DNA from: Deroplatys truncata
Lineage: Eukaryota; Arthropoda; Insecta; Mantodea; Mantidae
DNA length: 64,000 bases
Reading direction: 5' to 3'
NCBI GenBank assembly: GCA_030765065.1
Contig: CM060989.1
Coordinates: forward strand, 63,378,001 to 63,442,000
The translations under genes and the position numbers were made by a program. Under the pieces are notes generated by a model. It saw nothing but the letters and a program-made list of their open reading frames with translations, did not search any database and had not been told where the DNA came from. How positions within the stretch are numbered: the stretch's first letter is position 1; every line of letters starts with the position of its first letter. Below are positions 10,354-22,194 of this stretch, one piece after another.

Positions 10354-11198
10354 TGAAGTAGTAATATTTTTACGTTTGCACCACACTTTGGGCGCTTATT
10401 TTATGGCGGTGTTGTGTTGTACTTCGACTCTTGGGGAGCCGAACTTGAAGTAGTTGCAACCGCACGTATGGTACCCGGTAGCCTTCGCCCAAAGTTTAAA
10501 AATATTAACTTTGTAATTTGACTGTTTCTTTAAATATTATATATTTATGTTTGCCTCGGCTGCGTCAGTATTATTGTTAGAGACATGGATTTCTTTGCAG
10601 GGTGTAGTGCGGCTAAGAATGTAGACTTACACAGATATAATGTTTACTTCAGTCCTTCTATTAATTCTTGACACGATTTAAATAACACTTCACTGATATA
10701 GAGAGCTGTGAGATTCTTTTATTAATTACTTGCACTTTTTAACACGTAAACTATTTTCGTCTCACACTGATTATGTATTAAACTTCTCGAGGACGTGTCT
10801 CGCGTCCGATTTGTAATGCTATCTACTAGCAACTGACTTCTGAATTTGTACAATTTGCCCTATTTCAGTTTCTGATTGGCTATTTATAAACTGTCTCAAA
10901 ATTTACATTCTTGTTGCTCCAATAATGACTAGTAGCATTATTAAACTTTCTTACTCATTATTGCCTCATTGTTAGCAACTTTTAACCTATTATTCTCACA
11001 GCTCCTCCTACATTATTAAATTATGTTATACATTCACATAACATTATTGAACATGTACATAATATAATATAAACATTAATACAATGACTGTTACATGCAT
11101 TTTATATATTATATTATACACATATTGCTCTAAGGCGGGCTGTTATTATATTTTATAATTTGACTGAAATCATTTAAGTGTTAAAAAATACTGCCTCA
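10354..11198 (+). mobile_element. Solo LTR A (family 2)
   Basis: This is an 845-bp LTR, TGAAGTAGTAATATTTT to AAAAATACTGCCTCA, with perfect 4-bp flanks ATGT (10350-10353 and 11199-11202). It shares the ATACTGCCTCA end with family 1 but has a different 5' part that contains TTGGGGAGCC and GTTTGCCTCGGCT. No internal retrotransposon region is attached. Confidence 0.9.
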
Positions 11199-11202
11199 AT
11201 GT

Positions 11203-11921
11203 GGCAAACACTTTTGGAGCGCAGACCTTTAAATATGATGTAATTAGATCAACTTCCAGGCACTGCAGTGCTTTAAAACTTTGCATATACGCACTTTAAA
11301 CCACGTAGTATTTTTTGGTACAAAAAACACTGAAATTTTGTCATTTTTGGTCACATTTTCACCCGTTTCCCCCTTAACAGCAAGGGTATCATAACGGCTA
11401 AACAAAACACTGAACACATTCAAACCTATTGTTTTTTTCACACTTTTAAGGGATTTGTCGCTTCTATGTTCAATTACACCACTCTGAACTGCTATGCACT
11501 CAGCCACGATAGCAACATAAACAGTACTGCACTTGCATGACTGTTGCTTCTCTCCAGTAAACAATGCAGGAATATTGAAGTCTGCAAGGTCATGATAATA
11601 AGTAGAAACTACTTAAGCTACATTTAAATGCAACGTTTATTAAAATACTAATCATGATTCACTGTCTTTATTATCTGAAGTGCAAAAAAGATAATACATC
11701 CAATGCAGTAATGAACTATTTTCATTCGTTATAAAGGTGTGCTAAAGTGGTAGCATCCACTTGTTTATTGCAGAACCCTTTCTTTGGTTATATGATACAT
11801 AGTTACTCCTCTGCTAACATGATCTGTTAAGTTGATATTATTTGTGTGAACAATCATTTTTTTATAGTTGCCTTTGAAGTTAAGTTTCTTGGATATATGT
11901 ATATCATATCCGGTAAACATC
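11203..11921. other. Spacer between solo LTRs A and B
   Basis: About 720 bp. It has a 106-codon minus-strand frame (11244-11564) with no family resemblance that I can see. It lacks a convincing primer-binding site after LTR A and a polypurine tract before LTR B. Each LTR has its own target duplication, so I read this as host DNA rather than an element interior. Confidence 0.6.
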
Positions 11922-11925
11922 TTGT

Positions 11926-12826
11926 TGAAGTTGGTTTATTGTAGTTGCACCACGTTTAGGCACCAATTTGAAGCTGTATTTTGTATTGTAGTTTCACTGT
12001 TGGGGAGCCAAAACTTGAAGAGTTGCAACCACGTACGATACAAACTTTCCGGTGGCCTTCGCCCCCCAAGTTTAAAAAAATCAACTTTGTACTTTAATGT
12101 TTCTTTAAATATTATATATTTATGTTTGCCTCGGCTCCGTCAGTAGTAATTTGTAGAAACATATATCTCTTAGCAGGGGTGGAACGGCTAAAGAACAAGC
12201 CTTACACAAATTATAATAGTATTTAACTTCGTTTTATTAATCTTTCACACGATTAAATAACACTTCACTGATATATCATACTGTAGAGCTGTGAGATTAT
12301 TTAGTAATTACACTTTTTAATACGTAGACTTTATTTTTTATTCTCGTTTTATATCTCACACTTAACCTGTACCGTATCGAAGTGCTCAGGAACGCTGTCT
12401 AGTAGTATTTGGCATTTACCGCTTAAATTTGTAAATTTCTCTATTTCAAGTCTCTGATTGGCTAATCCTAATACAATACTTTTATTTAACTTAAGTTTTT
12501 GTCTAGTTGTTGATTCGCTATTTATAAACTGTTTTAAATATTACATTATTGGTAGCATTATTAAACTTTCTAATTCATTATTGCCTCAAGGTTACCTCAT
12601 TGTTAGCAACTTTCAGCTTCTATTCTCACAACTCCTACATTGTTAAATTATATAATACATTCACATAACATTATTATACATGTACATAATAATATAAACA
12701 TTATACAATGACTGTTATGTACATTTTATATATTATATTATACACATATTGCTTTAAGGCAGGCTGTTATTTTTTTATTTTACATAATTAAACTGAAATC
12801 ATTTAAGTGTTAAAAATACTGCCTCA
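11926..12826 (+). mobile_element. Solo LTR B (family 2)
   Basis: This is a 901-bp LTR starting TGAAGTTGGTTTATTG and ending AAAAATACTGCCTCA, with perfect flanks TTGT (11922-11925 and 12827-12830). It is collinear with LTR A in the shared TTGGGGAGCC and TTTGCCTCGGCT blocks. Confidence 0.9.
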
Positions 12827-12830
12827 TTGT

Positions 12831-13164
12831 CCACTGTAACTTAAATTCTTTTTGTGATTATAACTATTTACGATTCACTACATTATTACACTGAGCTACC
12901 GGGTCTGTATACCATAGAGTAATTAATTGCTATCATCAGTTTCTGTAGTGAAGATTTTATCACCGTCTTGAAGTCTCTAGGTGCTGAGAAGCACTGCCTG
13001 GTATTTTTGTCCTTTAGCAATAGTTAGCAATAAGAGGTTATCAGAGACATGTCTGCCTCGCATTTAAGAGGTCCTGAGTTCAAATCTTGAACTCTATGGA
13101 CCCCAGGCTCATTTGAGCATCATTTCATCCATTTCATTCATTGCACAATATTACTTAACCAGTT
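12831..13164. other. Unassigned intronic DNA
   Basis: Nothing recognised. Confidence 0.5.
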
Positions 13165-13960
13165 TAAAAAATCTGATGACACTCACATGACTTTCTCTAC
13201 TCTTGTACAAACTATTTTTACAAACGCTTATTCTCCATATGCTTCATGTTAATCGAGATGTTAATCTTATTGCTAATTTTCTTGTAGGTGCAACGGGAAT
13301 ATGGTAGTATTTAAGCGATAGTCAAATCTTTTAAGAGTTGGTTACTATGTGGCGCATTCCATTCTCTTTGTACGTCCAGGACTTAAAAAAACATGAATAA
13401 CGAATTCCCATTTGGGAAAAAGTTTTGGAAAATTTAAGGAAATAACAAGCAATATCTCGAAAATGGTTCACTCAACAAAAAAAATGTATATGAAATAAAT
13501 TGTGTATTTTAATGCGATCTACATTTTTTGTGTAGTAAAATTTTGTCTATCTCTTATGGTTTACCAGTTATGCAAAAGTCGTTAACAATGAAGAATACTT
13601 TTGGAGACATTCCCAGAAAATTCGAGATATACATTTCATTTGTTATGAAAATATCTTAAACATATGATATTTTAATCAAAATTTGTTAGAGCCATTTTTG
13701 AGAAAATTAAAATTTTCAAAAACTGTTCCATGTAAAGGGTAATCTGGGGTGGGGAGATTTTCTTGAAAACCTTCATGTCGCATCTCTGGAAGATACTGAA
13801 CCTAAATATCAAGTTTGGGGTTTATTCGACTGTTCGTTTCTGAGTTATGCTGTTCACAGACAGACACACACACGGACATGTTTCCAAAAATGCTTTCTTT
13901 GTGGATTCAGGGGGTCTCAAAACATATTTCCGGTGAAAACTCGGTATCAAAGTAAAAAAA
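13165..13960 (-). mobile_element. Rep-H copy with deleted GTAGAGAAAG end
   Basis: It starts AAAAATCTGATG (the hairpin loop is shortened to ATGACACTCACATG). It has a short CA tract at 13860-13875, and near 13958 sequence shared with other copies jumps into an A-rich tail, so the last ~60 bp are gone. Confidence 0.85.
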
Positions 13961-14357
13961 AGTAAAAAAGAAAAGTTACTTATTGCTTCAAGTTTTCCAT
14001 TGATTTCAACTTGACTTGCTCTGTTTGTTGTGGTATACTATATCCTCACTCATCAGTGTTTGCCTTGATTTCCTGTGTGCTTGTAGATCATATCAAGGAA
14101 GTTAACATAATGCACAGTAGTCATTTCAATAGTTTCACCAGGGGTGTGGTCACCTGGATTGTTCTGATAGGTTTTAATGAAGAAATTTAGTGGCCTGTAC
14201 TGCAGGAAGAGATTCTGATGTTGGGATCCTTTTGTTTTGGTATGATGCTTATTATTGTGTTTGCAGTTATTTGCTACATGATTCTGATGCTTGCATATAA
14301 AGTATGAAATAGAGTAGGTCAACATATGAGGCATTTAGATGCAAAATCCGCCAAGTT
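13961..14357. other. Unassigned intronic DNA
   Basis: Nothing recognised. The minus-strand frame of 93 codons here (14053-14334) has no recognisable family features. Confidence 0.45.
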
Positions 14358-14522
14358 CATTGGCCTATGGATCAAGATACCGAGTCCATTGGCCTATGGC
14401 ATCAAGATACAACAAAGTCCATTGGCCTATGGCACCCAGATACCACAAAGTCCATTGGCTTATGGCACCCAGATACCACAAAGTCCATTGGTCTATGGCA
14501 CACAGATACTGGCAAGTCCATA
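14358..14522. repeat. 33-bp minisatellite, about 5 units
   Basis: Units of the form CCATTGGCCTATGG followed by CACCCAGATACCACAAAGT repeat with a 33-bp period. The two central units are nearly identical, and the outer ones (starting at 14358 and ending at 14522) are diverged. All three plus-strand frames stay open because 33 is a multiple of three. No start context or neighbouring coding sequence suggests a protein. Confidence 0.9.
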
Positions 14523-14920
14523 AGCGTCATATGCAGTTATCATGCATCTTAGGTGATACAGTTTGGAGCCTTTTTCTGCACAGCTTCCACATAACTATTA
14601 GCACATCATTTTATAAAACATAATCAAGTTGATAAATTTTTTCAAAACAAAGTTAATATGGATGAGAGTTTTAGTTTAATAAGTATGCAACTTAAGCCAA
14701 GGTCAGAAGTAAGAAAGGAATCCTAGCAACCAGAAATGTGTGAGAGAGGATTTGTTCAATTTACAAACATGAGTATTCACTCATTCTAGATATTGTAACA
14801 AAATTAGTAATTAGACACTGCCATCAAAACAACAATGCTTATTGTGTTCAGATATTCCACCAAGGCACTACCAGTATTCCCAAATGCCTGTGAAGAGGAT
14901 GCGCGCTGACCCAAGAATTA
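14523..14920. other. Unassigned intronic DNA
   Basis: Nothing recognised. Confidence 0.5.
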
Positions 14921-14921
14921 A

Positions 14922-15743
14922 AAAAAAATCTGATGAGTTGCACTCACATGGCTTTCTCTACTCTTGTACAAACTATTTTTACAAACGCTTATTCTCCATA
15001 TGCTTCATGTTAATCGAGATGTTAATCTGATAGCTAATTTTCTTATAGATGCAAGGATTAAAGTGATAGTCAAATATTTTAAGAGGTGGTTGCTATGTGG
15101 AGTATTCCATTCTCTTTGCATTAGCAGGACATAAAAAAATGAATAACGAGTTTGAGAAAAAGTATAAGTATTGGAAAATTTAAGGGAATAACAAGCAATA
15201 TCTCGAAAATGGTTCACTCAACAAAAAAATGTGTATAACATAAATTGTGTATTTCAATGTGACCTACATTTTTTGTGTAGTAAAATTTTGTCTATCTTTT
15301 ACGGTTTACCAGTTATGCAAAAGACGTTCACAATGAAGAATACTTTTGGAGACATTCTCAGAAAATTCGAGATATGCATTTCATTTGTCATAAAAATATC
15401 TTAAACATATCATATTTTAATCAAAATTGTTAGAGCCATTTTTGAGAAAATGAAAATTTTCGATAAATGTTCCAAGTAAAGGATAATCTCGGGTGGGGGG
15501 ATTTACTTGAAAACCTTTGTGTCGCATCTCTGGAAGATACTGGACCTAAATACCAAGTTTGGTGTTTATTCGACTGTTCGTTTCTGAGTTATGCTGTTCA
15601 CAGATACAGACATGTTTCCAAAAATGCTTTTTTTGGATTCAGGGGGTCTCAAAACATGTATTTCCGGTGAAATCTCGGTATCGAATTTTTGGGTGGAATA
15701 CAATACTTCCCCTACTTAGTATACGTAGTAGAGAAAGTAAAAA
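14922..15743 (-). mobile_element. Rep-H copy, both ends present
   Basis: It runs from the A run and CTGATGAGTTGCACTCACATG to CGTAGTAGAGAAAGTAAAAA. The CA tract is almost absent (ACAGATACAGACATG), which marks it as the variable part of the family. Confidence 0.9.
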
Positions 15744-16004
15744 TTGGATGTGTTTACACTCACATGACTTTTTCTACTCTTGTACAAACTATTTTTACAA
15801 ACGCTTATTCTCCATCTATTTCATATTAATCGAGATATTAATCTTATTGTTAATTTTCTTGTAGGTGCAAGGGAAATTGGTAGGCTTTAAGCGATAGTCA
15901 AATATTTTCTTGAAAATCTTCGTGTCGCATCCTTGGAACATACTAAACTCAAACACCAAGTTTGGTATTTATCCAAGTTTTCATTTTTGAGTTATACTGT
16001 TCAA
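15744..16004 (-). mobile_element. Rep-H copy with a large internal deletion
   Basis: It abuts the previous copy. The hairpin end (GATGTGTTTACACTCACATG) continues to about 15905, then joins directly to the TTTTCTTGAAAATCTTCGTG block and stops near GAGTTATACTGTTC. About 500 bp of the middle and the other end are missing. Confidence 0.8.
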
Positions 16005-16885
16005 GTTTAACTCTTTTTTCGGTGAACCATATAAATTATTCACAAAGGATATACTTGAATTTTCAATTATAACAACACTTTGTATTACTGCAAGAATTTA
16101 TTGCTAACCAAAATTACTTGACTAAACAACCCTTTTATCTATATCACAAATCTTGAATTGACAATTAGCATAATGTTCCAACAAACCCTGCCAAGTCCAA
16201 AAATAAACCCTTATTTACCACAAAAATAAAAGCTGTACATTTATTTTAGTTAAGTGGTCCACAAATCCTTCATATATTGTAAGAGTAGCAGGCATATTTA
16301 GAAAAACAACAAAATGGAAAGCATGGGTACATGTTTCTCCTCTCCTGAAGCCTTTTAAAATTTTGACTTGGCAGACTTTGTATTTAGATGCCTCATACAT
16401 CCAGTAGGTCTTACCATTGTATTTGATGTTCGTGGATTCTGAGATTTTGTTCAAGTTGTATGGATGAAGGTAAACCTGTCTTCGGAAACTTAAAAATATG
16501 TCAAAACATAGGTTAAACTGCCTCTGTGGTAGTTTTTTTACTCAATAATTTCTCTGTAATTATTAACTCCTTTTCAAATGGTTAAAAATTAGTTCCTCTG
16601 CACCTAGATATTTCAGTTAGTATTGTGATTCTAACCTCAAACATCTAGGAAAACCACATGGCAGTTGTCTATGAACATAATCGTTGTATACTATTGAAAC
16701 AGAGAGCGCTGCGATAAGTAGACACCAGTGCATCAGATTGCATTCAGAAGCTGTGTAGTTAACTCACCGACTTCTTGAAAATTGTCATTCATAGTTATCT
16801 TTGACGGTAACAAGAGTTTAACTGTAAAGGCTTGATGAAACGCAAGAGTTTTAGAATTATGCTAAACTTTTAACACAATGTTAGC
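16005..16885. other. Unassigned intronic DNA
   Basis: There is a 79-codon minus-strand frame at 16215-16454 without splice-like borders or a recognised family. I see no ZIP11-like sequence here. Confidence 0.45.
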
Positions 16886-16888
16886 AAA

Positions 16889-17748
16889 AAAAATCTGATG
16901 TGTTACACTCACATGACTCTCTCTAATCTTGTACAAACTATTTTTACAAACGCTTATTCTCCATATGCTTCATGTTAATTGAGATATCGAGATGTTAATC
17001 TTACTGCTAATTTTCTTGTAGATGCAAGGGGAATTGGTAGGCTTTAAGCGATAGTCAAATATTTTAAGAGCTGGTTGCTATGTGGAGTATTCCATTCTCT
17101 TTGCATTAACAGGACAAAAAAAAAACAATGAATAATGAATTCCCATTTGAGAAAAAGTATAAGTATTGGAAAAAGTTAACGGAATAACAAGCAATATCTC
17201 AAAAATGGTTCACTCAACAAAACAAAATGCATATGACATAAATTGTGTATTTTAATGCGATCTACATTTTTTGTGTAGTAAAATTTTGTCTATCTCTTAT
17301 GGTTTACCAGTTATGCAAAAGTCGTTCACAATGAAGAATACTTTTGGAGACATTCCCAGAAAATTCGAGATATACATTTCATTTGTCAGGAAAATATCTT
17401 AAACATATGATATTTTAATCAAAATCGTTAAGAGCCATTTTTGAGAAAATTAAAATTTTCGAAAAACGTTCCATGTAAAGGGTAATCTGGGGTGTGGGAT
17501 TTTCTTGAAAACCTTCGTGTCGCATCTCTGGAAGATACTGAACCTAAATACCAAGTTTGGTGTTTATCCAACTGTTCGTTTCTGAGTTATGTTGTTCACA
17601 GACACACACACACACACGGACATGTTTCCAAAAATGCTTTTTTTGGATTCAGGGGGTCTCAAAACATGTATTTCTGGTGAAATCTCGGTATCAAATTTTT
17701 GGGTGGAACATAATACTTCCGCTACTTACATAGTAGAGAAAGTAAAAA
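16889..17748 (-). mobile_element. Rep-H copy, both ends present
   Basis: It reads from AAAATCTGATGTGTTACACTC to CATAGTAGAGAAAGTAAAAA, with the CA tract at 17600-17617. It is full length apart from a few substitutions. Confidence 0.9.
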
Positions 17749-17855
17749 GATGTTAAAGAGCATTTAAAACCAACCCCACCCATATAAAACAAACTAAATG
17801 TTAGGTACAGGAAGGCTTTGAATTTGCATACTTAGGGTAATCTCTAAAAGTCATA

Positions 17856-19159
17856 GGATGTGTGATAAAAAAATAATGGAAAGTTTTTAATTTTGGAAGC
17901 TTTATACATCTGAGGTTCAAAACTTTTGTTTTATCTTGTTGGTACACATGTTCCTGAGGTATGCTTGCATTTTCAACTGTTTTGAATATTTAGTTCATTG
18001 TTGACAGTCAAAAAAGTCATACGTGTTTTCGAGTATTTGGCGAACTTTTACTTTAAAAAAAGATGGATCAAAGAATTTGCATTAAATTTTGCTTGAAAAA
18101 CGGAATAAAGTGCAGTACCGTATTAAAAATGTTGACTGTGGCTTTTGGTGAATCTACTACGAGTAAGACAAGAGTTCATGAATGGTATAAACGTTTCAAA
18201 GAGGTTCAAGAAGATGAAGACAATGACCACCCTGGACGCCCTAGCACATCATTACTGGCGACAATGTGGAAGAAGTAAAGAAAATGGTTCTGGAAAATCA
18301 CCGAATCACTACCAGAGAGGTTGCTGATAATGTCAGCATATCCTTTGGCTCATGGCAAGCAATTTTTTCGGATGTTTTGGGCATGAAATGTGTAGCACCA
18401 AAGATTGTTCCAAAATTGCTGAATTTCGACCTAAAACGACGTTACATAGACATCGCTCAGGAATTTAAAAACGATCCAAACTTCTAGAGAAGGTTATAGC
18501 AGGTGACGAAACATGGGTATATGGGTATGACGCCGAAACTAAGACCCAATTGTTCCAATGGAAACTGCCTGAAGAGCCAAGACCAAAAAAAATTTGACAA
18601 GTTTGATCACATGTAAAGTTTCTTGTCACTGTTTTCTTTGATTACAATGGGACAGTGCATCAGGAGTTCCTGCCTTATGGTCATACGGTCAATAAGGAAT
18701 ATTATCTGGAAGTTATGCACTGTTTGCATGAAGCAATCTGAAGAAAACAACCAGAATTGTGGCAAAACCACTCATGGAAATTGCATCACGATAATGCACC
18801 CGCTCACATCTCAATGGTTGTTTGAGACTTTTTGGCAAAAAACAAAACCATTGTGCTGCCTCAGCCACCGTATTCACCAGACATGGCCCCCTGCGACTTC
18901 TTTCCATTCCTGAAGCTGAAGAGAGAACCATGAAAGGACGGCGTTTTGTAACCATTGATGAGATAAAAACAGAATCGTGAAGGAGCTGAACACCATAATG
19001 AAAAGTGAGTTCCAGAAGTGCTTCCAAGATTGGAAAAAGCGCTGGCACAAGTGTATTATATCTGAGGGGGATTACTTTGAAGAGGATGAAGTTGATGATG
19101 ATTATATAAAAATTCTTTAAGGAAAACAAAAATTTCCGTTACTCTTTGGTCACACCTCA
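17856..19159 (+). mobile_element. mariner element M3, TA-flanked
   Basis: The left end reads GGATGTGTGAT after TA (17854-17855). The right end, ACTCTTTGGTCACACCTCA followed by TA (19160-19161), is its diverged inverted counterpart. Length is about 1304 bp. Confidence 0.8.
18063..19120 (+). pseudogene. mariner transposase relic (M3), DD34D type
   Basis: It begins MDQRICIKFCLKNG. The HTH segments TRVHEWYKRFKE and HRITTREVADNVSI, the first catalytic region (GDETWVYGYDAETKTQ), RRYIDIAQEFKNDPNF and the end SEGDYFEEDE can be read only by changing frame several times. The reading frame breaks near 18278, 18486, 18597 and 18905. The sequence near HHDNAPAH (18790) and PPYSPDMAPCDFF (18870) is still recognisable. 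The relic is about 350 codons long, normal for the family, and non-functional. Confidence 0.9.
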
Positions 19160-19286
19160 TATACTAGGATCAGAAGAGAATTAAACAAATACTTCTACTC
19201 TCTTTTTGCAACTATTTTGCTACTTATTTAATAAATAAATGAATAATTCCTAGAGCAGTTCTACATCAATCAAGCAATCAGTTATA

Positions 19287-20013
19287 TGAGGGCAGTCCAG
19301 AAAGTCCCAGACGTTTTGGCCTATTGTGGCGATGAGTAGGGCTAGAGCCGCCATCCTGGTGTCAGAACGTTCCTACATTCAATACGCATCCAGCTGTGGT
19401 AGCGTGAGGACTGTGCCTTCCTTAATGTGCTCTCTGTGAGTTGTTAAAATGTGCGCTACAATAGAAAATACCGCCACTTGTGAAGTGCGGTTGGCTAAAC
19501 AGAACAACCAATTGAAATTTATCGTCAACTTTGTGATGTTTACGGGCAGGGAATAATGATTGAAAGCCGAGTCAGACAATGGTGCGTGGATTTTAAAAAT
19601 GGCCGTACCAATGTTCACGACAAGGATCGCAGTGGTAGGTCTAGCCTTATGACTGATGAACTGTCAATGCAAATCAATGACAAAATTCGTGAAAATCATT
19701 GTTCCATGATTACAGAACTTTCAGAACATTTTCCCCAAATTTCACGGAGTTTGGTGCATCAAATTGATGCTTTGATACTGACGCTGAACTGCATGCTGGT
19801 GTAAACCAGTGGTTGAAGTCGCAGGCTGCAGATTTCTACAGAGAGGGTATTGAAAAACTTGTGCCATGGTATGATAAATGCCTCAATTTGAATTGCGATT
19901 ATGTAGAAAAATAGCTTAAAAGCGTACCTTTCAAATGTAGATAATAAACATTGATATTTGCATTTTGTTAATTGTTTATTTCAAAACGTCTGGGACTTTC
20001 TGGATTACCCTCG
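19287..20013 (+). mobile_element. mariner M4, internally deleted, TA-flanked
   Basis: The terminal inverted repeats TGAGGGCAGTCCAGAAAG (left) and CGAGGGTAATCCAGAAAG (right, reverse complement) both continue TCCCAGACGTTTTG. TA pairs sit at 19285-19286 and 20014-20015. The element is 727 bp against the usual ~1.3 kb. Confidence 0.93.
19449..19914 (+). pseudogene. mariner transposase, N- and C-termini fused by deletion (M4)
   Basis: MCATIENTATCEVR and the HTH part (RVRQWCVDFKNGRTNVHD, SEHFPQISRSLVHQI) are followed, after a junction near 19770, by the C-terminal motif FYREGIEKLVPWYDKCLNLN and DYVEK. The segment carrying all three catalytic aspartates (about 190 codons) is gone, and a frame slip near 19540 interrupts the N-terminal part. 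It could only ever have moved in trans. Confidence 0.9.
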
Positions 20014-20242
20014 TATCAAGCCTTTACAAACTGAGAGCACATTACTTTATATGTCAACATTTCAAACTGGCCATATAAAATACTGCAATTTAAGATATTT
20101 GCACTGCTTTAAGCTCAGTGAGTGCATGGAATACTTGTATCTACATTAAAACATTACAAAGGCAAAACATTCCATCACTCACATCTACCAGTGATTGTTG
20201 TAATGCAAGAAATGTTACCATGCTGAACATCATGCGTCTTAC

Positions 20243-20312
20243 CTTGCACTTTCAAAAGTTGCTGTTGTCGAACTTCCTATGGCACCAAATCCAACTCCAA
20301 CAGCAAGACCCT
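20243..20312 (-). CDS. SLC39A11: ZIP11 zinc transporter, coding exon 5
   Basis: On the minus strand, TTTGTTTTTCAG precedes the exon and GTAAGACGC follows it. The 70 bases encode EGLAVGVGFGAIGSS and TTATFESA plus two bases of the next codon. This is the conserved segment after the HNIP part of the fourth membrane helix in ZIP11. The first two bases complete the glutamate codon of the HNIPEG metal-site motif begun in exon 4. HNIPEG lies in the membrane and coordinates zinc in the ZIP family. The expected next exon (starting near ...NLAIGIGIQNFPEG) was not found to the left, so intron 5 exceeds 20 kb or the remaining gene lies outside the window. Confidence 0.93.
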
Positions 20313-20533
20313 CTGAAAAACAAAACAGTGGTTGCCTTGTCAAATTGCTAAATTAGATTGACATCATTCATATGCCACATTTAACCCAAACTAATTGTAG
20401 TGATCTAATGTGATACATTCACATGACTTGCTCTACCCTGTATCGTTTATTAGTGAGTATACAAATTATTCTTACTCAAGTTTATTTTTCTATCTACACA
20501 CCTTAATCCACAACAGAAACCTTTGTAGAAATA

Positions 20534-21779
20534 CACTACGTGATCAAAAGTATCCGGACACCTGTCTGAAAATGACGTACAAGTTTGTGGCGCCCTCCAT
20601 TGTAATGCTGGAAGTCAATATGATGTTGGCCCACCCTTAGCCTTGATGACAGCGTTCACTCTCGCAGACAGACTTTCAATCAGGTGCTGGAAGGTTTCTT
20701 GGGGAATGGTAGCCCATTCTTCACGGAGTGCGGAACTGAGGAGAGGTATCGATGTAGGTCGGTGAGGCCTGGCACGAAGTCGGCGTTCCAAAACATCCTA
20801 AAGGTGTTCTATAGGATTCAAGTCAGGACTCTGTGCAGGCCAGTCCATTACAGGGATGTTATTGCTGTGTAATCACTCCGCCACAGCCCGTGGAGTATGA
20901 ACAGGTGCTCAATCTGTTGAAAGATGCAATCGGCATCCTCGAATTGCTCTTCAACAAAGGGAAGCAAGAAGGTGCTTAAAAGATCAATGTAGGTCTGCAC
21001 TGTGAACGTGCCACGCAAAACAACGAGGGGTGCAAGCCCCCTCCAGGAAAAACACGACCACACCATAACACCACCACCTCCGAATTTCACTGTTGGCACT
21101 ACACACACGCTGGCAGATGACGTTCACCAGGCATTCGCCATACCCACACCCTGCCATCGGATCGCCACATTGTGTACCGTGATTCATCGCTCCACACAAC
21201 GTTTTGCCACTGTTCAATCATGTAATATTGACGCTCCTTACACCAAGCAAGGCGTCGTTTGGCATTTTCCTGCGTGATGTGTGGCTTACGAGCAGCCGCT
21301 CGACCATGGAATCCAAGGTCTCGCCTCACGCCTAACTGCCATAGTACTTGGAGTGGATCCTGATGTAGTTTGGAATTCCTGTGTGATGGTCTGGATAGAT
21401 GTCTGCCTATGACTCTTTATGACCTTCTTCAAATGTCGGCGGTCTCTGTCAGTCAACAGACGAGGTCGGTCTGTACGCTTTTGTGCTGTACATGTCCCTT
21501 CACGTTTCCACTTCACTATCACATCAGAAACAGTGGACCTAGGGATGTTTAGAGGTGTGCAAATCTCGCGTACAGACTTCTGACACAAGTGACACCCAAT
21601 CACCTGACCATGTTCAAAGTCCATGAGTTCCACGGAGCGTCCCATTCTGCTGTTTCACGATGCCCAATGACTACTGAGGTCACAGATAATGAATACCAGG
21701 CAGTAGGTGGCAGCACAATGCACCTAAGATGAAAAACGTATTTTTGTGGGGGTGTCCGGATACTTTTGTTCACATAGTG
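20534..21779 (-). mobile_element. Tc1-like element, TA-flanked
   Basis: This 1246-bp element has 29-bp terminal inverted repeats that match at 27 of 29 positions (left CACTACGTGATCAAAAG, right reverse complement CACTATGTGAACAAAAG, both continuing TATCCGGACACC). TA sits on both sides (20532-20533, 21780-21781). It is inserted in Rep-Hb. Confidence 0.96.
20615..21645 (-). pseudogene. Tc1 transposase relic
   Basis: The start is MGRSVELMDFEHGQVIG, with a paired-type HTH (KSVREICTPLNIPRSTVSDV). Catalytic region 1 is VVWSDESRYT, followed by GGGGVMVWSCFSW. In the second region the aspartate-containing motif is broken by a frame slip near 20916, though APVHTPRAVAE is still readable. The third region gives DWPAQSPDLNPIEHL near 20850 and the C-terminus RVNAVIKAKGGPTSY. 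About 340 codons with at least three frameshifts and stops, including one after AVAE. Confidence 0.93.
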
Positions 21780-22194
21780 TAGCTACATTACACATTTCTT
21801 GTACATAAAAAGAGAACAGTGATAGTCAAAGGTTTAAGAATTGGATGCTATATGCTGGCCTTAAAATTCCATACTGTTTCCATGCAATCGTTATAAACAA
21901 CTGAAAATCAATGGCACTAAGAATGACAAGTACTGAACAATTCAAACCTTTAATAATGGATATCTCTCAAACAGCTTATGCCACAAAAAGACTTATTTTA
22001 AATAAATTAAGTGTTTTAAAGAGATCTACAATTTTTGTGTGGTATGTTTTCATCTATCACTTAACATTTACAAGTTATATAAGATTATACAAAATCCCTT
22101 CCTAATGAAGAGGACTTCCTAGTCTATTCCCAGAAAATCCAAGATATAAATCTTATTTGTCATTTAAATATCTTTCATATATGCTATTTTAATC

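Noticed and set aside
16215-16454. 79-codon minus-strand frame tested as the missing ZIP11 exon 6
   Set aside because: It lacks NFPEG or any helix 5 sequence and has no matching splice borders.
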